Shown here: positions 1 through 8,555 of the stretch, in pieces | Numbering within the stretch: position 1 is the first letter of the stretch | Layout of the letters: each line of letters begins with the position of its first letter | Origin: Betaproteobacteria bacterium | Lineage (GTDB): Bacteria > Pseudomonadota > Gammaproteobacteria > Burkholderiales > SG8-41 | DNA length: 25,203 nt | Direction: 5' to 3' | NCBI GenBank assembly: GCA_025356695.1 | Contig: JANXSE010000132.1 | Coordinates: forward strand, 1 to 25,203 | Program-made: the position numbers and the translations under genes | The notes under the pieces: generated by a model | The model's input: the letters and a program-made list of their open reading frames with translations, nothing else | The model's database searches: none | What the model was told of the DNA's origin: nothing

Positions 1-1
1 G

Positions 2-1489
2 ACCTGGACATGGGGCGAGTTTGCCGATGCGATCGAACGCACGGCGCGCGTGCTGGCCGGCCGCGGCGTGAAAAAAGGCGACCGCGTGGCGATCATGGCG
101 ACTAACACCTACGCGCACGTGATGCTGATGTTCGCACTGGCACGCCTGCGCGCCATCATGGTACCGGTCAATCCGGAGTTCGGCGTTGAAGAGGCCAAGT
201 ACGTGATGTCGCACGCCGGTGTCAGCGCCGTCGCCTGCTCGACCGATACGCTCGCCATCGCCAAGCAGGCCGCTGCCGAGATCAAACCGGCGCCGTGGTT
301 CATGATGGTCGATGAAGCGGCCGAGGGCCTGCCGCTCTTGACCGAACTCATCAAGAACCCGGGCGACGCGAAGCTGCCCGACGATGTGTCGGCCGACGAC
401 ACCTTCGCCATCATTTATTCCTCGGGCACCACCGGTTTCCCGAAGGGCGTCATGCACGCGCAGAAGAATTTCGTGCTCTCGGGCGAACGCCACGTCGCGC
501 GCGTCGAAACACAGGCCGACGACCGCGTGTTGTGCATTCTGCCGATGTTCCACATCAACGCCCTGTTCTATTCGGTGGCCAGCGCCGTCACCGCCGGCGC
601 CACGCTGATCATCGTGCCACGATTTTCCGCGACGACGTTCTGGCGCACCGCTGCTGATTCGGGCGCGACCCAGGTCAACGTCATCATGGCGGTCAGTACG
701 ATTCTGGCGCGGCGCTCGCGCGACGAATTCGTGCGGACGCACAAGCTGCGCGTGGTCAACGGCGCGCCGTTCACGCAGGAAGCGATGGACGTCTTCAAGA
801 ACGAATTCAAAGTGCCGACCGTAATCGAGGGCTTCGGCATGACCGAAATCCCCGGCGCCTTCAGCAACCCGTTCAAGGGCCCGCACAAGGTTGCCTGCAT
901 GGGCAAGCTCGGCATCCACGCCGACCCGCAGGTGACGTGGACGCAGGTGCGTATCCTCGACGATGACGGGCGCGACGTGCCCGAGGGCGAGACCGGCGAG
1001 CTGGCGGTGAAGATCCCGACGCTGATGCAGGGCTACTACAAAGACCCGGAACAGACCGCAGCATCGTTCCGCGACGGCTGGTTTCTCTCCGGCGACCTGA
1101 TCAAACGCGATGCCGACGGCTATTACTGGTTTGTCGCGCGCAAAAAAGACATCATCCGCCGCCGCGGCGAAAACGTTGCCGGCGCCGAGATCGACCGCAT
1201 CGTCAATCTGCATCCGGCAGTCTCGGAATCGGCGGCCATCGCCATGCCCTCGGAACTCGGCGAAGACGAAATCATGTCGGTAGTGGTGAAAAAGCCCGAC
1301 GGCAAGGTCAGCGAACAGGAAATCCGTGACTGGTGCGCGGAGAAACTCGCCGCGCACAAAGTGCCGCGCTTTGTTGTCTTCAATGAATCGATCCCGCACA
1401 CGCCGACGCACAAGGTCGCCAAGCACATTCTGAAAAAAGACACGACGCTGCGCGCGCGCGCAGTGGATTTCCAGCCGCCGAAAAAATAA
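2..1489 (+). CDS. Acyl-CoA synthetase (AMP-binding, CaiC-like), 5' end missing
   Basis: ATP-dependent CoA ligase of the ANL superfamily, which activates a carboxylic acid through an acyl-adenylate to a CoA thioester in the cytoplasm. The frame is open to the left edge, with TWTWGEFADAIERTARVLAG before the first in-window GTG at 50, so the true start lies outside and 495 residues are visible. The adenylate-forming signature YSSGTTGFPKGVMH is encoded near 415-457. It is followed by the GFGMTE motif, the GDL.....DGYYWFVARKKD hinge region, and a C-terminal PHTPTHKVAKHIL segment carrying the expected catalytic lysine region. The protein ends at a normal C-terminus. The next gene starts 25 bases downstream, so they probably share an mRNA. 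The sequence resembles crotonobetaine/carnitine-CoA ligase-type enzymes, but the substrate cannot be read from it. A CoA ligase beside a Bug receptor fits uptake and activation of an organic acid. Confidence 0.9.
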   Translation, partial: TWTWGEFADAIERTARVLAGRGVKKGDRVAIMATNTYAHVMLMFALARLRAIMVPVNPEFGVEEAKYVMSHAGVSAVACSTDTLAIAKQAAAEIKPAPWFMMVDEAAEGLPLLTELIKNPGDAKLPDDVSADDTFAIIYSSGTTGFPKGVMHAQKNFVLSGERHVARVETQADDRVLCILPMFHINALFYSVASAVTAGATLIIVPRFSATTFWRTAADSGATQVNVIMAVSTILARRSRDEFVRTHKLRVVNGAPFTQEAMDVFKNEFKVPTVIEGFGMTEIPGAFSNPFKGPHKVACMGKLGIHADPQVTWTQVRILDDDGRDVPEGETGELAVKIPTLMQGYYKDPEQTAASFRDGWFLSGDLIKRDADGYYWFVARKKDIIRRRGENVAGAEIDRIVNLHPAVSESAAIAMPSELGEDEIMSVVVKKPDGKVSEQEIRDWCAEKLAAHKVPRFVVFNESIPHTPTHKVAKHILKKDTTLRARAVDFQPPKK

Positions 1490-1514
1490 ACGCGTCCCGA
1501 CGGAGGAGCCTGAG

Positions 1515-2372
1515 ATGAAAAGTGGAGTCACGACCTGGCCTAATGGCAGCCGTATTGCCGTTGCTCTGACGGTGATGTTCGAAACCTGGCCCGAGGGCAA
1601 ATGGCCGCCCTACGCGGCGCAGCGCTGGCAGCCGAAGCCCGGCGCGCTCGACCACCAGTCGATCACCTTCGCCCAGTACGGCGGCAAGGCCGGCATCTGG
1701 CGCATCCTGAACATTCTCGACAAGGCCGGCATGCCGGCGACTTTCTGCACCAACGCGCACAGTGTCGAGGTCTATCCGGAGGCCGCCGCGCAGGTGGTGA
1801 AGTGCGGGCATGATTTCGCCGCGCACGGTTACACGCAGGACGCGCATCTGGCCGACATGACGCCCGAGCAGGAGCAGGCGACGATCCGCCGCTGCATTGA
1901 GGTGCTGGAAAAAAACACCGGGCAACGCCCGCAGGGCTGGTTGTCGCCGATCCTCGCGTGGACGGCCAACACCGACGGCTTTCTGGCGCAGGAAAAAATG
2001 CTCTGGCACGGCGACGCCAATTTCACCGACCTGCCGTGCCGCATCCACACGCCGCACGGCCCGCTCGCGCACGTGCCGCACAGCGATTACACCGACAACC
2101 GCGTGCTATGGCTCTCGCCGCAGGATTATTTCAACGTCTACAAAGACACCTTCGACTATCTTTACGAAAACGAACCGTTGTCGCTGATGGTGATGACGCT
2201 GCACTGCCATTTCGGCGGACGGCCGCTGATGTCGGCGCAGATGCACAAACTGCTGCGGTATTTTTCGAGTTTCCCCGGCGTCTGGTTCGCGCGTCACCGC
2301 GAACTCGCGCAGTGGGCGCTCGAGGGTGACGCCGACGAGATCAGCAACGCGCAACGTTTTTTCCCCAAGTAA
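1515..2372 (+). CDS. PuuE-like polysaccharide deacetylase superfamily protein (possible cyclic amide/imide hydrolase)
   Basis: A 285-residue protein with the NodB/CE4 fold and no signal peptide, so probably cytoplasmic. The start ATG follows a strong GGAGGAG ribosome binding site at 1502-1508. Landmarks are ATFCTNAHSVE (about 75-85), HDFAAHGYTQDAHL (99-112, with H104 and H111), and TGQRPQGW (about 135-142) followed by an ANTDG segment. The usual N-terminal catalytic Asp-Asp pair of CE4 deacetylases is replaced by a segment reading VMFETWPEG (20-28). The spacing between the two histidines is also longer than in the H-x-x-x-H form. The closest family picture is the PuuE/HpPgdA-like branch, which includes metal-independent allantoinase and cyclic imidases. 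Hydrolysis of a cyclic amide or imide is therefore more likely than sugar deacetylation. The neighbours (CoA ligase and Bug receptor) support a catabolic role. The exact reaction is not known. Confidence 0.85.
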   Translation: MKSGVTTWPNGSRIAVALTVMFETWPEGKWPPYAAQRWQPKPGALDHQSITFAQYGGKAGIWRILNILDKAGMPATFCTNAHSVEVYPEAAAQVVKCGHDFAAHGYTQDAHLADMTPEQEQATIRRCIEVLEKNTGQRPQGWLSPILAWTANTDGFLAQEKMLWHGDANFTDLPCRIHTPHGPLAHVPHSDYTDNRVLWLSPQDYFNVYKDTFDYLYENEPLSLMVMTLHCHFGGRPLMSAQMHKLLRYFSSFPGVWFARHRELAQWALEGDADEISNAQRFFPK

Positions 2373-2394
2373 TTCGCAGCATTCAGGAGGACAC

Positions 2395-3357
2395 ATGAAA
2401 ACCACTACTGTAGTGCTCACCACATTGACAGCGCTCGCCGCATTACCTGCATCGGCGCAAAATTATCCGAACCGCACCATCCGCCTGGTGGTGCCGTCGT
2501 CGCCCGGCGGCGGCACCGACATCACCGGTCGCATCATCGCGAACAAACTCTCCGAAGCGCTCGGCCAGCAGGTGGTAGTCGACAACCGCGCCGGCGCCGG
2601 CACCATCATCGGCATTGAAATCGCAGCGAAGGCGCCGCCCGACGGTTACACGTTGTTGATGGGTCTGTCGACGCTGGCCATCAACCCGAGTATGTATACC
2701 AAACTGCCGTACGACGCGATCAAGGACCTCGCACCGATCTCGCTGGCCGTGCTGTCGCCGAACATCCTCACCGTGCACCCGTCGCTACCGGCAAAGACCG
2801 TCAGGGAATTCATCGCGCTGGCGAAGGCCAGGCCCGGCACCATCACCTTCGGCTCGGCCGGTCAGGCCACCAGCCCGCATCTGTCCGGTGAGTTGTTGAA
2901 AGTGCTGGCGAAAATCGACATCGTGCACGTGCCATTCAAAGGCTCGGGACAAAGTGTCATCAGCTCTCTCGCCGGTGAAATCGCCGCGAATTTCCCCAGC
3001 GTGCCGACGGCGATCCCGTACATCAAGGCCGGCAAGTTGCGCGGCCTTGGCGTCACCACCGCGAAGCGCTCGCAGGCGTTGCCCGAGGTGCCGTCGATTG
3101 CCGAAGCCGGTGTGCCCGGTTATGAAGCGACGCAGTGGTTCGGCGTGCTGGCGCCGGCTGGAACACCGCGTCCGATCATCGATAGGCTTAATCAGGAAAT
3201 CGTCAAGCTGCTGAAATCGCCCGACGTGCGCGACCGTTTGATTGCCGATGGCACCGACCCGGCGCCGACGACGCCGGAAGAATTTGCGGCGTACATCAAG
3301 TCTGAAACAGAAAAGTGGACGAAGGTCATTCGCGCGGCGGGGATCAAGCCTCAGTAA
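2395..3357 (+). CDS. Bug family tripartite tricarboxylate transporter receptor (TctC-like)
   Basis: Periplasmic solute-binding protein of 320 residues that captures an organic acid or related small molecule, normally for a TctA/TctB permease. The start chosen is the ATG behind AGGAGG at 2385-2390. A longer in-frame start at 2326 would overlap the preceding gene and spoil the signal peptide. A Sec signal peptide (MKTTTVVLTTLTALAALPASA) is followed by a predicted cleavage before QNYP. The mature protein shows the family pattern IRLVVPSSPGGGTDITGR, the PPDGYTLLMG loop, and the VHVPFKGSGQ segment in the second lobe. The last gene of this operon, it is followed by a terminator. No TctA or TctB gene is in the window, so it is either an orphan receptor or served by a permease elsewhere. 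The ligand is unknown. Confidence 0.93.
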   Translation: MKTTTVVLTTLTALAALPASAQNYPNRTIRLVVPSSPGGGTDITGRIIANKLSEALGQQVVVDNRAGAGTIIGIEIAAKAPPDGYTLLMGLSTLAINPSMYTKLPYDAIKDLAPISLAVLSPNILTVHPSLPAKTVREFIALAKARPGTITFGSAGQATSPHLSGELLKVLAKIDIVHVPFKGSGQSVISSLAGEIAANFPSVPTAIPYIKAGKLRGLGVTTAKRSQALPEVPSIAEAGVPGYEATQWFGVLAPAGTPRPIIDRLNQEIVKLLKSPDVRDRLIADGTDPAPTTPEEFAAYIKSETEKWTKVIRAAGIKPQ

Positions 3358-3388
3358 ATTCCCCGGGGTTTGGTTTTGTCGTTTCGAC

Positions 3389-3407
3389 GATGATGCGAAG
3401 CATCATC
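3389..3407. repeat. Perfect inverted repeat in the convergent intergenic region
   Basis: Two 8-base arms, GATGATGC and GCATCATC, flank a GAA loop. It lies between the two convergent transcription units, 15 bases before the strong terminator hairpin. No T-run follows on either strand, so it is not a terminator by itself. It may stabilise the 3' end of the Bug mRNA or be part of a dispersed intergenic repeat. Confidence 0.6.
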
Positions 3408-3421
3408 TATTTCGGGGGATG

Positions 3422-3464
3422 CAAGGGGGCTACGCCCCCTTGTTCGGTTTTTTTTGCTTTTTTT
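3422..3464 (+). terminator. Rho-independent terminator of the plus-strand operon
   Basis: Perfect 9-bp stem CAAGGGGGC / GCCCCCTTG with a TAC loop (3422-3442), followed after TTCGG by eight T (3448-3455) and then seven more T (3458-3464). The T-runs lie only on the plus side, so it ends the Bug receptor transcript. It separates that transcript from the convergent glycosyltransferase-like gene, whose stop is at 3476. Confidence 0.85.
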
Positions 3465-3475
3465 GGTACTGCTTC

Positions 3476-5380
3476 TTAGACGCAGAAGGCCTGCGGCGGC
3501 TCGCCGCGCAGATGGCGCTGCCAGATGACTGCGTAGGCGGCTTCGAGCGCATGACAATGCTTCGCCGTGTCGAACAATGCGCAACCGGCACGATTGCGTT
3601 CGATACGACTGCGGATTTCAGCGAGCTTTGCCGGCGACGACGCCAGTTCGAGCGCGCGCGCTGCGTATTCGGCCGGCGTAGTCGTGATCAGTTCCGCCAC
3701 ACCCGCCGCGCTCAGCACGCTGGCGGCAACACGACCGGTAAAGGTTGCGCCCAGACAGGTCAGCAACGGCAATCCGGCCCACAGCGCATCGCTGGCGGTG
3801 GTGTGCGCGCTGCACGGCAGGGTATCAAGAAAGAGATCGGCGCAGCGCTGCCGCGCGAGATGCTGTTCCAGCGCCGTGCGCGGGGCGAACACCAGGCGTG
3901 ACGCTTCGACACCGCGCGCAACGGCTTCGCGGCGCAAATTCGCGGCGGCGTCTGCATTGTCTTCCAGCAACCACAGCACGCTGCCCTCGACCTGCTTGAG
4001 CAGGCGCATCCAGAGGTCGAAGACCGGCGGCGTAATTTTGTAGTTGTTATTGAAGCAGCAGAAGACGAACGCATCGCCGGGCAGGCCGCAGGCGGCGCGC
4101 GACGGCGGCGACTGCACCGCACCGCGTTTTGCATCGTTGACCTGATAACAGTCGGGCAGATAGACGATCTGTTCGCTGTAGTGCGCGGCATGTTCCGGCG
4201 GCAGCACGATGCGGTCGGCGATAATGTAATCGAAACACGGCAGCGCCAGCGTACCGGGAAAAATCTGGTAATTGATCTGCAGTGGCGCCGGGCGCCGCAC
4301 GAAGATGCCGGGCCGTGCGGTGCCGGTAAAGCCGTTGAGATCGATCAGCAGATCGATCTGACGGTCGCGGATTTCCGCCGCCGCCGCATCGTCGCTGTGG
4401 AAGCGGATGTCGACAATCTCGTCGAAGGCGCGGTTGATGCGCTGGCGTACCGCGCTGCCGTCGTCGCCGACCTTGTCGAAGGCGATCAGCTCGAAACGGC
4501 TTTTATCGTGCAGTTCGAACAGCCCGGCCATCAGAAAGCCGGTGGCGTGATGACGGAATTCGCCGGCGATGTAGCCGATGCGAATGCGGCCACCCCCGGC
4601 GCGCCGCGGCACCGGTGGCAATGGCACTGCGGTAAAGTCGGCGCCGTAGATTTCGGCGCAGCGGCGCTGGCTTTGCGGCGACGACACCACGGCCAGATAA
4701 GCGAAGGGTTCGATGCTGCGACGGCCGGCGGCGATGCCGGCTTCGACCGCGGCGGTCAATTCGTCGTAGCGGCTCCAGTCGCAGCAGATCATCGAGGCCT
4801 GCAGCAAGCGGCCTTCTGCATACGGATAATCCGGCGCGATCGCCAGCAGATTGCGATAGGCGGCAACGCCGTCGGCCGGACGCATCAGCAACATCAGCAG
4901 CACGGCGCGGTTGTATAAAGCCTCGACATAATAGGGGCGCACGGCCAGCGCCTGCTCGTAGGCGGCCAGCGCCTCGTCGTTGCGTTGCAGTTCCTGCAGC
5001 ACGTTGCCGCGATTGTTCAGGGCTTCGGCATCGCCGGGCTTGAGGGTCAGCACGCGATCGTAGCGGTCGAGCGCTTCGTCGAAGCGACGCAGGCGCTGCA
5101 GGGCGAGGCCGCCGTTGAATGCGGCGTCGGCGAAATCGGGTTTCGCGTTCAGCGCCTGCGTGTAATCAGCCGCCGCGGCGGCAAAATCAGCCAGCGCCAT
5201 GCGCGCATTGCCGCGCTGGTAAAAAATCTCGGCGTTCCACGGATCGTATTCAAGCGCGCGCTCGATCCAGACGATGGCCTCGGCGGGGCGCTGCTGCTTC
5301 AGCAACATCCTGCCGCGCCGCATAAAATGCGCGGCGACGCCGAAGGCACGTACCAGATGACGAAACATTTCGTTAGACAT
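3476..5380 (-). CDS. TPR protein with O-GlcNAc transferase-like (SPINDLY/GT41) catalytic domain
   Basis: A 634-residue cytoplasmic protein. Residues about 15-185 form roughly five tetratricopeptide repeats, for example the units ending in ALEYDPWNAE, ALNAKPDFAD, VLTLKPGDAE and ALAVRPYYVE. Residues about 264-620 are a GT41 catalytic region. Seen motifs are GYIAGEFRHHATGFLM (H278 aligns with the active-site His of human OGT), LIDLNGFTGTARPGIF, INYQIFPGTL, FCCFNNNYKITP (K448 matches the UDP-binding lysine) and HTTASDALWAGLP (526-538). The family transfers a sugar from a nucleotide donor to Ser/Thr of proteins. In bacteria the substrates are mostly unknown, flagellins and adhesins being candidates. 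It lies 118 bases after the last Bug gene with no obvious terminator between, so it could be a read-through gene or have its own promoter. Its link to the catabolic block is uncertain. The ribosome binding site before the ATG is weak. Confidence 0.9.
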   Translation of the reverse strand: MSNEMFRHLVRAFGVAAHFMRRGRMLLKQQRPAEAIVWIERALEYDPWNAEIFYQRGNARMALADFAAAAADYTQALNAKPDFADAAFNGGLALQRLRRFDEALDRYDRVLTLKPGDAEALNNRGNVLQELQRNDEALAAYEQALAVRPYYVEALYNRAVLLMLLMRPADGVAAYRNLLAIAPDYPYAEGRLLQASMICCDWSRYDELTAAVEAGIAAGRRSIEPFAYLAVVSSPQSQRRCAEIYGADFTAVPLPPVPRRAGGGRIRIGYIAGEFRHHATGFLMAGLFELHDKSRFELIAFDKVGDDGSAVRQRINRAFDEIVDIRFHSDDAAAAEIRDRQIDLLIDLNGFTGTARPGIFVRRPAPLQINYQIFPGTLALPCFDYIIADRIVLPPEHAAHYSEQIVYLPDCYQVNDAKRGAVQSPPSRAACGLPGDAFVFCCFNNNYKITPPVFDLWMRLLKQVEGSVLWLLEDNADAAANLRREAVARGVEASRLVFAPRTALEQHLARQRCADLFLDTLPCSAHTTASDALWAGLPLLTCLGATFTGRVAASVLSAAGVAELITTTPAEYAARALELASSPAKLAEIRSRIERNRAGCALFDTAKHCHALEAAYAVIWQRHLRGEPPQAFCV

Positions 5381-5498
5381 GGAATGCGCGGGAATCCGTG
5401 ATCAAGTTTGCGCGGGCTGCATCGAAAACATCGGCGACGCACGCGGACAGCCCCGATAATACAAGTGAGCGCGGGCGCGGATCGAGGACTTTTGCCGC

Positions 5499-6530
5499 TT
5501 ATTCCTCGCGTATGCCGGCATCGCGAATCACTTTGCCCCAGCGCACGACATCGGATTTCATGGTGGCGGCAAAATCCTCGGGCGAACCGCCGAGTGTTTC
5601 GACGCCGGCGCTGAAAAATCGGTCTTTGACCTCGGTGCGCGCGAGCACGCGCAACGATTCCTGATTGATACGCGCAATGATTTCCGGCGGTGTTTTCGCC
5701 GGTGCAAACATGCCGTAGGTGGACACTGCTTCAAAGCCCGGCAGCCCCGCCGACGCCATTGTCGGCATACCGGGCGCAAGTTCCGTCGGACGTGCGCTGG
5801 TCACCGCGAGTGCTTTCAGGCGGCCCGACTTCACATGCAGCATCGCACCGCCGGCGGCCGGAAACATCAATTGCACCTGCCCGGCCATCAATGCGGTCAA
5901 GCCCGGGCTCGTGCCCTTGAAGGGCACGCGCACGATGTCGACATGCATCATCGATTTGAACAACTCGGCGCCCAGATGCATGGCCGAGCCGGCGGCACCG
6001 AAGGCGTAATTCAGTTCACCGGGTCGCGCGCGCGCCAGCGCGGCCAGCGCTTTGACGGATGCGACCGGCAATGACGGGTGGACCACTAATATGTTCGGTG
6101 CCATCGCCGCCAGGATCACCGGCGAAAAATCCTTCGCCGGGTCCCAGACCACATTCTTCATCAGCGGCAATATCCACAAGGCGCTGCTGTAGAGCAGCAG
6201 CGTGTGGCCATCGGGCGCGGCCTTGGCTACCGCCTGCGCGGCCAACGCGCCGCTGCCGCCACCTCTGGCTTCAACGATAACCTGTTGCCCGAACGCGGCG
6301 GTGAGTCCCTGCGCCAGCAGCCGCGCGGCGAGATCGTTGCCGCCGCCGGGTTCCGCGGTGACGATACGGACCGGCCTGGCTGGAAAATTTTGCGCGATGG
6401 CAACGGTGGCGCTCAACACCAAACCGGCACATAGTCCGATTGAAGTCCAAATGAAGGCGATCTGCGCTTTTTTAGCGCACCACGCCTCCAGATTGTTTTG
6501 GGGTCGCACCGCCGTTACGCCTGCGTGCAC
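5499..6530 (-). CDS. Bug family tripartite tricarboxylate transporter receptor (TctC-like)
   Basis: Periplasmic solute-binding receptor, 343 residues from the GTG at 6530. That start lies one base after the stop of the cyclodeaminase gene, which implies translational coupling. No clear Shine-Dalgarno sequence is visible, and an internal GTG at 6509 is an alternative. The hydrophobic stretch IAFIWTSIGLCAGLVLSATV followed by AIA and then QNFPARPVRIV is a Sec signal peptide with an unusually long charged N-region, which suggests a later start may be used. Family features include VRIVTAEPGGGNDLAAR, the APDGHTLLLY loop and the VRVPFKGTSPG segment. It is the third Bug gene of the window and clearly different from the other two, so a different ligand is likely. 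No membrane partner is nearby. Confidence 0.9.
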   Translation of the reverse strand: MHAGVTAVRPQNNLEAWCAKKAQIAFIWTSIGLCAGLVLSATVAIAQNFPARPVRIVTAEPGGGNDLAARLLAQGLTAAFGQQVIVEARGGGSGALAAQAVAKAAPDGHTLLLYSSALWILPLMKNVVWDPAKDFSPVILAAMAPNILVVHPSLPVASVKALAALARARPGELNYAFGAAGSAMHLGAELFKSMMHVDIVRVPFKGTSPGLTALMAGQVQLMFPAAGGAMLHVKSGRLKALAVTSARPTELAPGMPTMASAGLPGFEAVSTYGMFAPAKTPPEIIARINQESLRVLARTEVKDRFFSAGVETLGGSPEDFAATMKSDVVRWGKVIRDAGIREE

Positions 6531-6531
6531 G

Positions 6532-7500
6532 TCAGTTCGGCGGCAATTCGATCGGCAGCGCCATGCCGACTTTCTTTGCCAACGCGCGCTGGTAGACGAG
6601 ATTGGCGAGTGCGACGTCCTGACTGGCCATGCCCTGCGTGATGATCAGTACGCGCTGCGCTTCGCTGGTGCGGCCCGGATGTTTGCCGCTGACGACCTCG
6701 GCGACTGTGGCATCGACCCAGCCCGGCGCCTCGGCGCCGAACAACTCGGTGAGTTCTTTCTGCAGCTGCGCGCGGCTGTCGACGACGAAGAGATCGGACT
6801 TTTCGGCCAGATCACGCCCCGGCTCGGCACTGTCGAGCGTGGCGACCACGGTGCCGGGGCCGATCCACGATTCTTCGAGCATGGCACGCGCACTGTTGGT
6901 GGCGGTCAACACCAGATTGGCACCGCGCACGGCTTCCTCGATGCTGTCCACGGGTCGCGCGTTGACGCCGTAGCTGGCCTTCGCTTTGGCAGCGAGGGCG
7001 GCACGCGTTTCCGGGCGCCGCGAAGCGATGCGCACTTCTTTCAGCTTGAAGAGTCGCGTGAAATATTCGAGCGCGGTGGTGGCCAGACGCCCGGCGCCGA
7101 CCAGTGCCAGCGTGCCGGCGTCCTTGCGAGCGAGTTTGTGCGCGGCCATGACGATGGAGGCGACGGTGCGCTGCGCGTAAGTCCAGGTTTCATCGACGAG
7201 CGCGAGCGGGCGCGAACTCTCGACGTCGACCAGCATGATGAAGCGCGTCGCGTCCTGCGAGGTTTCATCGGTGGCGTTGTGCGAGACAAAACGGAAACCG
7301 CCGACCGAGGCCTCGTCGAGGATGCAGGCTTTCAGGTGGTAGTGGTTTTCAAAACGGTCGCGCATGTTCATGTTCGGCGGCACCGGCCAGCGCACCTTGC
7401 CGGCGGCGTCCTGCGCAACGACGCGCGAAATCTCCGCCAGCACGTCGTCCGGCGTAATCAGTTGGTGGCATTGTCTGGCGGTCAGATAGAGCAGCGGCAT
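6532..7500 (-). CDS. Ornithine cyclodeaminase / mu-crystallin family protein
   Basis: An NAD(P)-dependent cytoplasmic enzyme of 322 residues. The family includes ornithine cyclodeaminase, alanine dehydrogenase of archaea, and mu-crystallin/ketimine reductases that reduce cyclic imines. A Rossmann dinucleotide motif GAGRLA sits at 135-140, preceded by the family helix YAQRTVASIVMAAHKLAR containing R111. K57 in NHYHLKACILDEA is at the usual place of the substrate-binding lysine. A TLDSAEPGRDL segment matches the region of the catalytic aspartate. An AAGAAAG-type ribosome binding site lies just before the ATG. Lying between two Bug genes and downstream of an opine-dehydrogenase-like gene, it probably handles an imine or amino acid intermediate rather than ornithine. 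The substrate is inferred only from context. Confidence 0.9.
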   Translation of the reverse strand: MPLLYLTARQCHQLITPDDVLAEISRVVAQDAAGKVRWPVPPNMNMRDRFENHYHLKACILDEASVGGFRFVSHNATDETSQDATRFIMLVDVESSRPLALVDETWTYAQRTVASIVMAAHKLARKDAGTLALVGAGRLATTALEYFTRLFKLKEVRIASRRPETRAALAAKAKASYGVNARPVDSIEEAVRGANLVLTATNSARAMLEESWIGPGTVVATLDSAEPGRDLAEKSDLFVVDSRAQLQKELTELFGAEAPGWVDATVAEVVSGKHPGRTSEAQRVLIITQGMASQDVALANLVYQRALAKKVGMALPIELPPN

Positions 7501-7559
7501 GGGATGTCGTTCTTTCTTCAGTAGGATGCGTCGGCGCGCGCGGCGCCGACGCGGTGGAA

Positions 7560-8555
7560 TCAGGCGTCGGGTTTGATGCCGGCCTTGCGGATGATCGGAC
7601 CGATGATATCGCCCTCGAGTTTCAGCGTCGCAGCGAACTGCTCCGGCGTGTCACCGACGATATCGAAACCGATCTGCGCAAAGCGTTGCTGCACCTCCGG
7701 CAGTTTCAGCACGGTAACGATCGCATTGTGCAGTTTGGCAATGATTTCACGCGACGTGCCAGGCGGCGCGACGATGCCGTAGCGCCCGTCCATGGCGTGC
7801 ATCTTGACGCCGGCTTCGGTAATCGTCGGCAGATTCGGCGCCGCAGTCGGCCGTTTCGCACCGAGCGTGGCGAGCAAACGCAAGCGGTTGTTCTGTGCAT
7901 GCGGCATGGCGGGAATCAGGTCGGCGAACATCAAATCGATTTCGCCGGACACCACCGCCGTCAGCGCCGGCCCCGTGCCTTTGTACGGCACGTGCACCAT
8001 GCTGGCACCCGTGGCAGCCGAGAACAGTTCTGCGGCAACGTGCGAACTGGCACCACTGCCGGAAGAACCGTAGCTCAGCAGGTCTTTCTTCGACAGCGCG
8101 ATCTTGATCAGTTCTTTGACGTTCTTCGCCGGCACGCTCGGATTCACCGCAATCACGTAGGCGGTGACGGCAAGTTGCGACACAGTAGCGAGATCTTTCT
8201 GCACGTTGTAGCCGATCTTCGGATAGAGATGCGGCGCGACGACCAGATTGCCCGAGCTGCCCAGGCCCAGTGTGTAACCGTCGGGGGGCGCCTTCGCCAC
8301 CAGCTCCATGCCGATGGTGCCGCCGGCACCGCCGCGGTTTTCAATCACCACCGCCTGGCCGAGCGCTTCGCTCAACTTGGGGGCAACCACGCGGCCAGCG
8401 ATGTCGGCGGGGCCGCCCGGTGCAAAGCCGATGAAAACACGGATGGCTTTAGCCGGATAGTTGGAGGTCACCTGCGCAAAAACCGGTGTGGTGACCATCG
8501 ATGCGGCCAGCGACAAAATTGCCGCCGTGCCATTCAACGCGTCGAGTCTTTTCAT
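7560..8555 (-). CDS. Bug family tripartite tricarboxylate transporter receptor (TctC-like)
   Basis: Periplasmic solute receptor of 331 residues. I chose the ATG at 8555, preceded by a GGAAA box, because it gives a clean signal peptide: MKRLDALNG, then a hydrophobic core and VFA before QVTSNYP. The frame extends upstream to 8693, but the added residues contain cysteines and no signal features. The mature part shows IRVFIGFAPGGPADIAGR, the PPDGYTLGLG loop and the VHVPYKGTGPA segment typical of the family. The gene follows the tautomerase-VOC gene by 153 bases and is followed 59 bases later by the cyclodeaminase gene. A receptor in the middle of the enzyme genes suggests that the operon imports its own substrate, but no permease genes accompany it. 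Confidence 0.92.
   Translation of the reverse strand: MKRLDALNGTAAILSLAASMVTTPVFAQVTSNYPAKAIRVFIGFAPGGPADIAGRVVAPKLSEALGQAVVIENRGGAGGTIGMELVAKAPPDGYTLGLGSSGNLVVAPHLYPKIGYNVQKDLATVSQLAVTAYVIAVNPSVPAKNVKELIKIALSKKDLLSYGSSGSGASSHVAAELFSAATGASMVHVPYKGTGPALTAVVSGEIDLMFADLIPAMPHAQNNRLRLLATLGAKRPTAAPNLPTITEAGVKMHAMDGRYGIVAPPGTSREIIAKLHNAIVTVLKLPEVQQRFAQIGFDIVGDTPEQFAATLKLEGDIIGPIIRKAGIKPDA

Noticed and set aside
6202..7524. 440-codon plus-strand frame
   Set aside because: It is antisense to the cyclodeaminase and a Bug receptor gene. The translation has no recognisable domain.
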